Of a stretch of 64,000 nucleotides of DNA, positions 1-8,431 are shown piece after piece. Under the pieces are notes generated by a model. It saw nothing but the letters and a program-made list of their open reading frames with translations, had not been told where the DNA came from and did no database searches. How positions within the stretch are numbered: the first letter of the stretch is position 1; each line of letters begins with the position of its first letter. Source of the DNA: Andreprevotia chitinilytica DSM 18519 (lineage in GTDB: Bacteria > Pseudomonadota > Gammaproteobacteria > Burkholderiales > Chitinibacteraceae); NCBI RefSeq assembly GCF_000711875.1, contig NZ_JONM01000013.1:1-64000 (forward strand), written 5' to 3'. Position numbers and translations under genes: made by a program.

Positions 1-1308
1 GCAACGCAGGATCACTACAACGGCGGCGACAAGGTCACGTTGAATGGCGTGAATTACGTTGCCAACTGGTGGACCAACGCCAATCCGTCGACCAATAGCG
101 GCCCGTCCGGCTCTGGCAAGGATTGGACTGTGCTTGGCAACTGTGGCGGCGCAACGCCGGTACCGACACCGGTTCCGACGGCTACCCCGACACCGAAGCC
201 GACTGCAACGCCGACGCCTACCCCGGCTACGCCGACACCCGCTCCGACCGCAACCCCGGTGCCGACACCCACTCCGACGCCTGGCCCGACGCCGACTCCG
301 TCCGCCCACAAGCTGGTCGGCTATCTGCACGCCAGCTTCGCCAACGGTTCCGGCTACATCAAGATGGCCAACGTGTCGGATGCGTGGGACGTGATCAACC
401 TGTCGTTCGCCGAGCCGGATTCGCCTACCAACGCCTTGCTGCACTTCAACCGCTGCTCCGTCAGCGAGTGCCCGAGCGTGGAAAGCGATGCGGAGTTCCT
501 CGCTGCCATCCAGGCCAAACAGGCCAAGGGCAAGAAGGTGCTGATCTCGATCGGCGGCGCGAACGGTGAAGTCCAGCTCACCACCACTGCCGCGCGCGAT
601 AACTTCGTCAACTCCGTGTCGGCCATCATCGACAAATGGGGCCTGAACGGTCTGGATATCGACTTCGAAGGTCACTCGCTGCAACTGAACGCCGGCGACA
701 ACGACGTAGCCAATCCGACCACGCCGGTGATCGTGAACCTGATCTCCGCGCTCAAGACGCTCAAGGCCAAGTACGGCAGCAACTTCATGCTGACCATGGC
801 GCCGGAAACGTTCTTCGTGCAGCTGGGCTACAGCTTCTACGGCGGTAACTGCTCGGGTTGCGATACCCGTGCCGGGGCATACCTGCCGGTGATCTACGCA
901 CTGCGCAACGATCTGAACTGGCTGCAGGTGCAGGATTACAACTCCGGCTCGATCACCGGCCTGGATAACGCCTACCACTCGATGGGCACGGCGGACTTCC
1001 ATGTCGCGATGACCGATATGACGCTGTCCGGCTTTGCGGTTGCCGGCAACAAGTTCGCCTTCCCGGCGCTGCGTCCGGATCAGGTCGTGATCGGCATCCC
1101 GGCCAATGCGTACGCAGGGAATGGCTACATCTCGGTAGCGACCATGGATACCGCGCTGGATTGCCTGATGAAGGGCACCAACTGCGGCACCTACAAGCCA
1201 GCCAAGACCTACCCGGGCCTGGGCGGTTTGATGACCTGGTCGATCAACTGGGATGCCTACAACAACAACGAATTTACCAACGGCTACAAGGCTTACTTCG
1301 GCCAGTAA
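1..1308 (+). CDS. Secreted GH18 chitinase, 5' truncated by window edge
   Basis: The frame is open from base 1, so the start codon and signal peptide lie upstream. The visible 435 residues comprise the end of a small chitin-binding module (CBM5/12-like, with NGVNYVANWWT), a long Pro-Thr-Ala linker (about residues 48-100) and a GH18 catalytic domain. The catalytic motif reads NGLDIDFE with the proton-donor Glu at fragment residue 223; the first Asp of the usual DGxDxDxE is Asn here. GH18 enzymes hydrolyse beta-1,4-GlcNAc bonds in chitin by substrate-assisted catalysis. The domain resembles the ChiC/ChiD-like bacterial group (opening VGYLHASF, closing MTWSINWD). It is followed 95 bases later by a paralogue, so the two form a tandem pair. 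The linker plus binding module is nearly identical in DNA to that of the next gene, whereas the catalytic domains have diverged. Chitinase activity is well supported; exact specificity is not. Confidence 0.93.
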   Translation, partial: ATQDHYNGGDKVTLNGVNYVANWWTNANPSTNSGPSGSGKDWTVLGNCGGATPVPTPVPTATPTPKPTATPTPTPATPTPAPTATPVPTPTPTPGPTPTPSAHKLVGYLHASFANGSGYIKMANVSDAWDVINLSFAEPDSPTNALLHFNRCSVSECPSVESDAEFLAAIQAKQAKGKKVLISIGGANGEVQLTTTAARDNFVNSVSAIIDKWGLNGLDIDFEGHSLQLNAGDNDVANPTTPVIVNLISALKTLKAKYGSNFMLTMAPETFFVQLGYSFYGGNCSGCDTRAGAYLPVIYALRNDLNWLQVQDYNSGSITGLDNAYHSMGTADFHVAMTDMTLSGFAVAGNKFAFPALRPDQVVIGIPANAYAGNGYISVATMDTALDCLMKGTNCGTYKPAKTYPGLGGLMTWSINWDAYNNNEFTNGYKAYFGQ

Positions 1309-1403
1309 CCGACGGTAGCGGCCCATAGGGCTGGCAACGAACATGGCGGCAAACGGGTTTTCCGGCGGCTGCCATGTATTACTTCTGGATGGAGGACTAC
1401 AAC

Positions 1404-3071
1404 ATGCAAAAAGCAAAACGAAACGCGCGCATCGCCGGCCTGATCGCAACGCTGGTATTTGCCGCCTCTGCCTACGCCGCTTACCCGGCCTGGCAGGCAG
1501 ACGTGTATTACACCGCTGGCACCATCGTGTCCTACAACGGCCACGACTATAAGGCGCTGGTCAACCAGACCGACTACACCAGTACCGGTTGGAATCCGAC
1601 CAACGCCAGCCTGTGGACCGATCTGGGCGCAAGCGCCGGCGGTGCTACACCGACGCCGGCTCCGACAGCGACACCGACCGCTACGCCGGCCCCGACTGCG
1701 ACGCCGGTTCCTGTCACTGCGACGCCAGCCCCGACGCCGAAGCCGACCGCTACACCGACCCCGGCGCCGACTCCGGCCACCACCTGCTACGCAGCGTGGA
1801 GCGCCACGCAAGATCACTACAACGGCGGCGACAAGGTCACGTTGAATGGCGTGAATTACGTTGCCAACTGGTGGACCAACGCCAATCCGTCGACCAACAG
1901 CGGCCCGTCCGGCTCCGGCAAGGATTGGACGGTGCTCGGCAACTGTGGCGGCGCAACGCCTGTACCGACCCCGGTTCCGACGGCTACCCCGACACCGAAG
2001 CCGACCGCAACGCCGACACCTACCCCGGCTACGCCGACGCCAGCCCCGACGGCTACTCCGGTTCCGACCGCAACACCGGTTCCGACCCCGACGCCAACCG
2101 GCACCCCGTCGTCGCTGGCCAAGCACGCCCTGGTTGGCTACTGGCACAACTTCACCAACCCGAGCGGCAACACCTACCCGATCGCCCAAGTGACCGATGA
2201 TTGGGACGTGATCGTCGTCTCCTTCGCCGACAACGCAGGCGGTGGTGCAGTGAGCTTCACGCTCGACCCGAATGCCGGCACCGAAGCGCAGTTCATTGCC
2301 GACATCAAGGCCAAGCAAGCGAAGGGCAAGAAGGTCGTGCTGTCGCTGGGCGGTCAGAACGGTTCGGTGACGCTGAACTCGTCGTCCGACGTGACCAACT
2401 TCGTCAACAGCCTGTACGGCATCATCACCAAGTACGGCTTCGACGGTATCGATCTAGATCTGGAAAGCGGCAGCGGCGTCTCGCTGGGCGCACCGATCAT
2501 CAGCAACCTCGTCACCGCCGTGCAGCAGCTGAAGGCCAAGGTCGGCTCCAGCTTCTACCTGTCGATGGCGCCGGAATGGCCGTATGTCCAAGGTGGTTAC
2601 ACCTCCTACGGCAGCATCTGGGGTGCTTACCTGCCGATCATCGATGGTCTGCGTAACGACCTGACGATCATCCACGTCCAGTACTACAACAACGGTGGCC
2701 TCTACACCCCGTACGCCACCGGCGCGCTGCCGGAAGGCTCGGTGGACATGTTGGTTGGCGGCAGCAAGATGCTGATCGAAGGCTTCGGTCTGGCAGCGGG
2801 TGCTTCGGGCACGTTCGCCGGTCTGCGTCCGGATCAGGTGGCGTTCGGTGTGCCGTCCGGCCCAAGCTCGGCCAACTCCGGCTTCGTCACTTCGGCAACG
2901 GTCAACAACACGCTCGATTGCATGACCAAGCTGGTGAACTGCGGCACGATCAAGCCGAATCAGGCGTACCCGACCTTCCGTGGTGTGATGACCTGGTCGA
3001 TCAACTGGGACAAGCACGATGGCTACAACTTCTCGGTGCCGGCCGCCGCGCACCTGAAGACACTGCCATAA
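1404..3071 (+). CDS. Secreted GH18 chitinase with two chitin-binding modules
   Basis: The protein has 555 residues. The start at 1404 is chosen because GGAGG at 1391-1395 lies 8 bases upstream and a clean signal peptide follows (MQKAKRNARIAG..., cleavage probably after ASAYA, residue 25); an upstream in-frame ATG at 1374 lacks this. Order: CBM5/12-like module (about 26-76, AGTIVSYNGHDYKAL), Pro-Thr-Ala linker, second module (about 128-183, with WWTNANPS), second linker, then GH18 domain (about 237-555). The catalytic motif DGIDLDLE is complete, with Glu354 as acid. It is the tandem paralogue of the truncated gene upstream and probably acts outside the cell on crystalline chitin, the two modules anchoring it. 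A strong intrinsic terminator follows. Some GH18 homologues use other GlcNAc polymers, so chitin as substrate is inferred from the binding modules. Confidence 0.95.
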   Translation: MQKAKRNARIAGLIATLVFAASAYAAYPAWQADVYYTAGTIVSYNGHDYKALVNQTDYTSTGWNPTNASLWTDLGASAGGATPTPAPTATPTATPAPTATPVPVTATPAPTPKPTATPTPAPTPATTCYAAWSATQDHYNGGDKVTLNGVNYVANWWTNANPSTNSGPSGSGKDWTVLGNCGGATPVPTPVPTATPTPKPTATPTPTPATPTPAPTATPVPTATPVPTPTPTGTPSSLAKHALVGYWHNFTNPSGNTYPIAQVTDDWDVIVVSFADNAGGGAVSFTLDPNAGTEAQFIADIKAKQAKGKKVVLSLGGQNGSVTLNSSSDVTNFVNSLYGIITKYGFDGIDLDLESGSGVSLGAPIISNLVTAVQQLKAKVGSSFYLSMAPEWPYVQGGYTSYGSIWGAYLPIIDGLRNDLTIIHVQYYNNGGLYTPYATGALPEGSVDMLVGGSKMLIEGFGLAAGASGTFAGLRPDQVAFGVPSGPSSANSGFVTSATVNNTLDCMTKLVNCGTIKPNQAYPTFRGVMTWSINWDKHDGYNFSVPAAAHLKTLP

Positions 3072-3152
3072 GCGAGTCAGTAGCAGCAGGAGCAGCGCCG
3101 GTCATGCGGCAGGATGGCCGGCGCTGATTCAACCCTGTACAGTTCGATCTTG

Positions 3153-3182
3153 AAACCGGAGCGGTAACGCTCCGGTTTTTTT
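3153..3182 (+). terminator. Intrinsic terminator after chitinase 2
   Basis: An 11-bp stem (AAACCGGAGCG paired with CGCTCCGGTTT) with a GTAA loop is followed by a T-rich run. It lies about 80 bases after the stop codon of the second chitinase. Confidence 0.9.
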
Positions 3183-3503
3183 ATTGCCTTTTTAGTTGCG
3201 GCAATCCTGATTTTCAGATTGATTGCGACCGGATTTGTCCGAATGAAACCTGCTGCTGATTTGATAAGTTTATATATTGTTTTGGCGTTATTTCGTTTGG
3301 GGTAAGTGAAGTATTTGGCGGGATTTCCCAAAGCGATTTGATTGCAGTGTTTTGGGCTGTGGTGACGTATTTTTTGTAATGAATTTACATAAAATTACGA
3401 ATAAATCATGTACTTTCAGTGCATCCTTACTCCATGTGAACAATGCCTAATATTTGAAAATTAAACCTTGTTAATCAAGGTGTTGAGTGAATTTTTTCAT
3501 CTG

Positions 3504-3531
3504 TTGACATCGCCGTTTTTTTATCTAGGAT
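3504..3531 (+). promoter_or_regulatory. Candidate sigma70 promoter for chitinase 3
   Basis: A perfect TTGACA (3504-3509) is followed after 16 bases by TAGGAT (3526-3531; 4 of 6 matches to TATAAT). This would give a leader of roughly 130 bases before the ATG at 3671, long enough to contain the hairpin at 3607-3627. Assignment is by consensus only. Confidence 0.45.
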
Positions 3532-3606
3532 TGCGAGGTTTGCTTTCGGCGATGTGCATGTTTCTAGATGTGGTGGTTCGAATGCATTATTGCCGGGGCG
3601 AACCAA

Positions 3607-3627
3607 CTGTATTGCAGCGCAATACAG
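3607..3627 (+). repeat. Perfect inverted repeat in the chitinase 3 leader
   Basis: CTGTATTGC and GCAATACAG (9 bp, perfect) are separated by AGC, 44 bases upstream of the start codon and downstream of the candidate promoter. It may be an operator for a dimeric regulator or an RNA hairpin. There is no following T-run, so it is not a terminator. Confidence 0.6.
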
Positions 3628-3670
3628 TCAACGACGCATTGCGTTGAATTCCAAAAATAAGGAGATGGAG

Positions 3671-6241
3671 ATGGTTCGCAAAAAACGCTGGGCCGGGCTA
3701 TTGCTCGCGCTCATTGCAGCTGCTGCGGTTTATGCCGCACCAGCCTGGCAAGAAGGCAGTACCTATACCGCCGGTACCGTGGTCAGTTATAACGGCCACG
3801 ATTACAAGGCGCTGCAAACCCATACCGCCTATGTTGGTGCCGGCTGGAATCCGGCCGCTACGCCAACCCTGTGGCAAGACCTCGGCGTGACCCCCGTCAC
3901 GTCGCCCACCCCGACGGCGACGCCAACCACCGCGCCGACGCCCAAGCCAACTGCAACACCGGTTCCGACTGCAACCCCGGTTCCGACCGCAGCGCCAACG
4001 CCGAAGCCGACCGCGACGCCAGTCCCGACCGCGGCTCCCACACCGAAGCCCACCGCGACACCGACGCCCACGGCGACCCCGGTGCCGACCACCGCGCCAA
4101 CTGCTACACCAGCCCCGACCACCACGCCAACCGTCGTCCCGACGCCAGTCGGCAGCTGCACGGCCTGGGCACCGGGTCTGTCCGTGATCGTTGGCCAAGC
4201 GGTCAGCTACAACGGCGTTTCCTACACTGCTCGCGCCGCACACACCACGCAGACTGGTTGGGAACCGCCCAACGTGCCAGCCCTGTGGGCAGTCGGTGGC
4301 CCATGCGGCTCGCCGACCCCGGTGCCTAGCGGCCCGACCCCGACGCCCGCACCGACCACCGGCTATTGCGCGCCGGATTGGGTCTCGACCAAGGTCTATG
4401 CCACTGGCGCCATCGTCGGCTACAAGGGCAACGCATACCAAGCCCTGGTCGACACGCACGCCATCGCCCCGGATGACACCGTCTACACCAACCAGTGGAA
4501 ACAGGTTGGCGTGCCGGATGCCACGCTCTGCCCGGTCTCGATCCCGAACACGATCAACTACGGCACGGCGCAACCGGTATCCGGCAACCCGAACACCGGC
4601 GTCGTGCTTGCCGCTGGCAAGCTCTCGGCCACGCGGATTTCCAACACGCAATCCACGCTGACCGGCACCCGTGGGGGCATCAATCCGGCCACCGATCCGG
4701 GCGGCAACCATCCGGGCTTCGATTCGGATAGCGGCGCACGTGTTTCCAAACTGGCGCCGGGCACGTTGCCGTTGCAGCACAACGTCTACGAAGCCGACGC
4801 AGGGCAAGAGCGCGTGGCGTATCTGGGCGATTGGGCGATCTACGGCCGCCAGTTCGACTTCAGCAAGCTGCCGGCGAAGAACCTGGATCGTCTGGTGTAT
4901 GGTTTTGCCGGTATCTGCTTCCCGGCCGCCAAGGGCACGCAAGCGCCGGGCTTCCCGACCACGGCTCCGGCCGCAGTGAACCGCACTTGCACGCAATCCA
5001 AGTTGCCGGATGGTGCGATGGCGATGGCTGATTTCGAGGCCGCGTTCCTGCGCAACCTCAATGGTGGCCAAACCGCCAAGATCACCGGCACCGAGAGCAT
5101 GTACGAGATCGGCAAGGATGATGTCGGCGGCGTGTTCGGCGTGCTGTACAACCTGCGCAAAGCCAACCCGAACCTGCATCTGGATCTTTCCATCGGCGGC
5201 TGGACGCTGGGCGAGGGCTTCCCGTGGATGGCATCCGATACCACGCGCCGCAAAGCGTTCGTGGATTCGGTGGTCAGCTTCCTGCAACGCTATGACTTCG
5301 ACGGCATCGACATCGACTGGGAATACCCGGCCACCGATGGTGCCGTGGTCGGCATGGCACGGCCGGATGATCCGCAGAACTATCTGCAGCTGTTGAAGGA
5401 TCTGCGCGCCGGTATGGACTGGCTGACGGTGAAGACCGGCAAGAAGTACCGCCTGTCGTCCGCAATCCCCGCCACCAAGGGCCCGCTGGACAAGCTCGAC
5501 TGGGCCAATATCAACCTGTACCTCGACCGCTTGTACGTGATGACCTATGACCTGACCGGGGCATGGGAACGCAACATCAGCCATCACACGCCGCTGTATA
5601 TCAACCCGAATGCCAATGGCTCCTCCACCGGCACCTCGGCCAGCTCGACCATCGAGTACCTGCACAATCAATACGGTGTGCCGTACAACAAGCTGATGAT
5701 CGGCGTGGCCAACTACCATCGTGCGAAAGCCATCATGCCGGGGGACATCAAGGAGTACACCAACGGCCTGAAGGGGGATTCGACGTTCGGTGATCCGAAT
5801 GCGACCGGCACGGCCTTCATCCTCGCCATTGCGGGTGTGGGCAGCTGGGAAGCCGGCGTGGTGGAAGGGTATGACCTGTTCCAGAACTATCTGGACCGGG
5901 ACATCAAGCCGCGCAACGGCTATCACCTGTACACCGACAAGACCACCAACGCGGACTTCATGGTGAACCCGATCGGCGCAACCGGCTGGTCGTTCATCAC
6001 CACCGAAACGCCGCGCACCGCCGCACTCAAGGCGCAGTACGCGAAGGACAAGGGGCTGGGCGGGGTGTTCTTCTGGCAGATCGAGCAGGACAACGGCTAC
6101 AACCTCAACGCGGTCAACTTCACGCTGGGGAACAAGCTGCTGACCGATACCGCCGATGGCAAACCGCAGGATCAGATTCCGACTTGCGGCGAGAACATCA
6201 CGGCGGCGGATTGCCAGACGTTGATCAATAGCATCAAGTGA
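3671..6241 (+). CDS. Large secreted GH18 chitinase with three chitin-binding modules
   Basis: The protein has 856 residues. The start at 3671 has GGAG at 3661-3664 six bases away and opens a signal peptide (MVRKKRWAG..., cleavage probably after VYA, residue 22). Order: CBM5/12-like module (about 23-72), long Pro-Thr-Ala linker, second module (about 162-214, VGQAVSYNGVSYTAR), short linker, third module (about 231-282, TGAIVGYKGNAYQAL), then a GH18 domain (about 380-856). The catalytic motif DGIDIDWE is complete, with Glu551. The region between the SIGGW and WEYP motifs and the large insertion before the C-terminal WQIEQDNG identify a ChiA-like (subfamily A, usually processive) enzyme, unlike the two shorter upstream chitinases. 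The three genes together probably give complementary attack on chitin. It has its own promoter region and appears monocistronic. Confidence 0.95.
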   Translation: MVRKKRWAGLLLALIAAAAVYAAPAWQEGSTYTAGTVVSYNGHDYKALQTHTAYVGAGWNPAATPTLWQDLGVTPVTSPTPTATPTTAPTPKPTATPVPTATPVPTAAPTPKPTATPVPTAAPTPKPTATPTPTATPVPTTAPTATPAPTTTPTVVPTPVGSCTAWAPGLSVIVGQAVSYNGVSYTARAAHTTQTGWEPPNVPALWAVGGPCGSPTPVPSGPTPTPAPTTGYCAPDWVSTKVYATGAIVGYKGNAYQALVDTHAIAPDDTVYTNQWKQVGVPDATLCPVSIPNTINYGTAQPVSGNPNTGVVLAAGKLSATRISNTQSTLTGTRGGINPATDPGGNHPGFDSDSGARVSKLAPGTLPLQHNVYEADAGQERVAYLGDWAIYGRQFDFSKLPAKNLDRLVYGFAGICFPAAKGTQAPGFPTTAPAAVNRTCTQSKLPDGAMAMADFEAAFLRNLNGGQTAKITGTESMYEIGKDDVGGVFGVLYNLRKANPNLHLDLSIGGWTLGEGFPWMASDTTRRKAFVDSVVSFLQRYDFDGIDIDWEYPATDGAVVGMARPDDPQNYLQLLKDLRAGMDWLTVKTGKKYRLSSAIPATKGPLDKLDWANINLYLDRLYVMTYDLTGAWERNISHHTPLYINPNANGSSTGTSASSTIEYLHNQYGVPYNKLMIGVANYHRAKAIMPGDIKEYTNGLKGDSTFGDPNATGTAFILAIAGVGSWEAGVVEGYDLFQNYLDRDIKPRNGYHLYTDKTTNADFMVNPIGATGWSFITTETPRTAALKAQYAKDKGLGGVFFWQIEQDNGYNLNAVNFTLGNKLLTDTADGKPQDQIPTCGENITAADCQTLINSIK

Positions 6242-6272
6242 TTGGGTTGGTTTGAATCGGGGCTAACTTCCT

Positions 6273-6298
6273 CCCCTCTCCCACTAGTGGGAGAGGGG
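6273..6298. repeat. Perfect 26-base palindrome (CTCTCCC...GGGAGAG type)
   Basis: Both 13-base arms are perfect and meet at CTAG, with the ends reading CCCCTCTCCC and GGGAGAGGGG. It lies 32 bases after the chitinase 3 stop codon. Similar GGGAGAGGGG/CCCTCTCCC strings recur near 11785-11908, so it is probably a dispersed intergenic repeat; it may also slow transcription. Confidence 0.75.
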
Positions 6299-6311
6299 AC
6301 TGGTTCGTAGG

Positions 6312-6341
6312 GTGGGTTAGCAGCCTGGCTGCGTAACCCAC
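6312..6341. repeat. GTGGGTTA...TAACCCAC dispersed hairpin repeat, copy 1
   Basis: GTGGGTTA-GCAGC-CTG-GCTGC-G-TAACCCAC is a near-perfect hairpin preceded by CGTAGG. A second, diverged member preceded by the same CGTAGGG occurs at 34431-34464. Such GTAGGGTGGGTTA repeats are common between genes of many proteobacteria. Confidence 0.65.
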
Positions 6342-6389
6342 GCGGGGCACCGGTTCACCCGCAGCAACCATTCACATGCAACAGCAGTC

Positions 6390-6431
6390 ACGGCCCGTCC
6401 TGTTTGAGAAAGCAGGGCGGGCCGTTCTGTT
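6390..6431 (+). terminator. Probable intrinsic terminator
   Basis: A 13-bp stem (ACGGCCCGTCCTG with CAGGGCGGGCCGT, one G-T pair) is followed by an interrupted T stretch, TCTGTTTC. It separates the chitinase region from the GTPase operon. Confidence 0.6.
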
Positions 6432-6482
6432 TCTGCCGCAAGCAATACGCAAGCTATTTCGAGTACATCGGTCACCCAAGCT

Positions 6483-6508
6483 GAGTGCTATATAAAAAAA
6501 CAGCACTC
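6483..6508 (+). promoter_or_regulatory. Inverted repeat around an AT core upstream of the GTPase operon
   Basis: GAGTGCT (6483-6489) and AGCACTC (6502-6508) flank ATATAAAAAAAC, ending 16 bases before the ATG at 6525. The AT core could hold a -10 element (TATATA), making this a plausible operator/promoter, but no convincing -35 hexamer is visible at the right distance. Confidence 0.35.
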
Positions 6509-6524
6509 TCCCGATGAGCAGGCC

Positions 6525-7178
6525 ATGGCCGAGTTCGATCCGCAAACCCTCAAGCTGACGCTCAAAATCGTCTACTACGGCCCGTCGCTGTCCGGCAAGA
6601 CGACCAATCTGTTGAGCCTGCACGAGCAACTGCTGACGCCAAGCAAGGGGCAACTCATGGTGCTGGAAACGCAAAACGATCGGACCCTGTTCTTCGATCT
6701 GTTTCCGCTGGGTTTTCGCGCGCCGTCCGGCTTGTTGATCAAGTTCAAGATCTACACCGTGCCGGGGCAGGTGGCGCACGACAGCACGCGCAAGGCGGTG
6801 CTGTCGCGCACCGATGGTGTGGTGTTCGTGGCCGATTCGCGCAAGACGCAGACGGTCAACAATGGCGAATCGTTCGAGAACCTGGCCGACAACGCCGCCC
6901 GTGTCGGGCTGGATTTCCAGCATCTGCCGCTGGTGGTGCAATTCAACAAACGCGATTTGCCCGATGTGCTGTCCGAGACGGAAATCCACGACCGCTGGGC
7001 GACCGCACCGTGGCCGCTGACCTTTGCCAGCGCCTTGCAAGGGCAGGGCGTGATTGAGACGTTCAGCGTTTTGCTCGCGCAACTCTTCCCCCGGCTGGAT
7101 GCGGAGTTTGCCCTGCAGGCCGACCACGGGCTGGATAGCGACCAATTCATCGCCGGCGCGGTCGGGAGCGCAGCATGA
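6525..7178 (+). CDS. MglA-like small Ras-family GTPase
   Basis: The protein has 217 residues and no signal peptide. All GTPase motifs are visible: G1 P-loop GPSLSGKT (residues 19-26), the switch II/G3 region YTVPGQ, G4 NKRD, and an SA motif for G5. TVPGQ in place of the Ras DTAGQ is characteristic of the bacterial MglA group of cytoplasmic GTPases. Family members act as switches for cell polarity and pilus or gliding motility, as known from Myxococcus MglA. No MglB-type Roadblock GAP is encoded nearby, so the cognate regulator, if any, is elsewhere or is replaced by the operon partners. The stop codon overlaps the start of the downstream kinase (ATGA), implying translational coupling. A role in controlling the ATPase two genes downstream is inference. 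Confidence 0.85.
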   Translation: MAEFDPQTLKLTLKIVYYGPSLSGKTTNLLSLHEQLLTPSKGQLMVLETQNDRTLFFDLFPLGFRAPSGLLIKFKIYTVPGQVAHDSTRKAVLSRTDGVVFVADSRKTQTVNNGESFENLADNAARVGLDFQHLPLVVQFNKRDLPDVLSETEIHDRWATAPWPLTFASALQGQGVIETFSVLLAQLFPRLDAEFALQADHGLDSDQFIAGAVGSAA

Positions 7179-8431
7179 ACGAGCGCGACAACCTGCCGCT
7201 GCCCGACTTCGACCGCGAAGTGCCGCTGGCCGAGCAGCTGACCAAGATCGACCGGGCCAGCCTGCAAGCAGCGCTGCGCGAGTTGATCGGGCCGTTCCGC
7301 TTGGTCGACAACGGCGGTGAGGTGGTACTGGAAAGCGACCAACCGTCGCCGGCTGCGAGCACTGTCGACATCACATTCGAAATCGACCCGCAAGGCCGCC
7401 TGAGCGCGGATTGCCCGCCACCCGCCCTGCAAGCGGCGGCGCGGCTGGTCGAGGCCATCCTGCTGGCCAATCATCGTTACCGCATGGCGGCGGAGCTGCA
7501 TCTGGCGGTGGCCGAGAGCGATTACGAGGCGTTGCGCATCAAGCACACCGAGCTGGCGACGTCGGAACAGCGCTACCGTGCGCTGGCGACCAATCTGGAG
7601 CTGCGGGTGAAGGAGCAGGTCGACATCATCGAGAAGCACCAGCGGCAGATTTATCAGGCCGAAAAGCTCGCCTCGGTCGGGCAGCTCGCGGCCGGTGTCG
7701 CGCATGAGATCAACAATCCGATCGGCTTCGTGCGCGGCAACCTGAATACCGCCGCTGATTACGTCGCGCAGTTGCAGGAGTTCGGTCGGTTTTTGCAAGA
7801 ATGGGCCGTCAAAGCAGACGCGTCCCCGGCCCTGTTGGCGCACTGGCAAAAGCTTGATCTGGATTACGCGCTGGAAGATTTCACGCCGCTGCTGAGGGAG
7901 TCGATTACCGGGGTGGATCGGGTGGCGCGCATCGTCTCGGCATTGCGTGATTTTTCGCAGATCGACCAAGTCGAGACCAACAAGCTGGATGTGACGGCGT
8001 CGATCCGTGCGGCGGTGGATATCGTGCATAAGCAGCCGGGCGCGGTGGTCGAGATCGATGTCGATATCGCGCCAAATTTACCGATGCTGCGTGGCTCGTC
8101 GGCACGGCTCAATCTGTTGCTGCTGAATCTGCTGGATAACGCCAAACAGGCCATATCGCCAGAGGGCCGGATTGCCGTGACGGCCAGTGCGGATGCGGGG
8201 GCATTGCAACTGAACGTGACCGATACCGGCTGCGGCATTGCGCCCGAAGTGCTGCCACGCGTGTTCGAGCCCTTCTTTACCACGCGCCAGGTCGGTGCCG
8301 GCGCCGGGCTGGGCCTGACCGTCAGCCGCGATATCGTCCGGGCGCTTGGCGGCGAAATCGCTGTTCACAGCGAACTCGGCAAAGGCACGGAAGTGGCAAT
8401 GCGCTTTCCCTTGCCGCAGGAGGACGCATGA
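7175..8431 (+). CDS. Soluble sensor histidine kinase
   Basis: The protein has 418 residues, without transmembrane segments or signal peptide, so it is cytoplasmic. The N-terminal region (about 1-130) resembles no sensor domain I recognise. A coiled-coil stretch (about 130-165, VKEQVDIIEKHQRQ) leads to the dimerisation/phosphoacceptor box GVAHEINNP with His177. The ATP-binding domain has an N box (LLNLLDNAKQAI), G1 (DTGCGIAPE), an F box (EPFFTT) and G2 (GAGLGLTVS). The HEINNP form is typical of NtrB/ZraS-like orthodox kinases. It overlaps both neighbours by 4 bases, so it is made in concert with the GTPase and with the receiver-ATPase fusion. The receiver of the downstream protein is the obvious phosphorylation partner; that pairing is inferred from operon structure. 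Confidence 0.9.
   Translation: MNERDNLPLPDFDREVPLAEQLTKIDRASLQAALRELIGPFRLVDNGGEVVLESDQPSPAASTVDITFEIDPQGRLSADCPPPALQAAARLVEAILLANHRYRMAAELHLAVAESDYEALRIKHTELATSEQRYRALATNLELRVKEQVDIIEKHQRQIYQAEKLASVGQLAAGVAHEINNPIGFVRGNLNTAADYVAQLQEFGRFLQEWAVKADASPALLAHWQKLDLDYALEDFTPLLRESITGVDRVARIVSALRDFSQIDQVETNKLDVTASIRAAVDIVHKQPGAVVEIDVDIAPNLPMLRGSSARLNLLLLNLLDNAKQAISPEGRIAVTASADAGALQLNVTDTGCGIAPEVLPRVFEPFFTTRQVGAGAGLGLTVSRDIVRALGGEIAVHSELGKGTEVAMRFPLPQEDA

Larger units (their letters stand above)
3183..3670. other. AT-rich intergenic region upstream of chitinase 3
   Basis: About 490 bases without a credible gene. The stretch 3183-3540 is strikingly AT-rich compared with the surrounding genes, as is common for regulated or horizontally acquired promoters. 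It holds the candidate promoter near 3504 and the hairpin at 3607-3627 listed separately. I see no tRNA or short ORF with a ribosome binding site. Confidence 0.6.

Noticed and set aside
3851-4150. Pro-Thr-Ala repeats in the chitinase linkers, possibly a tandem repeat locus or CRISPR
   Set aside because: The period is irregular and follows the PTxTPxPT coding pattern in frame; there are no equal-length spacers.
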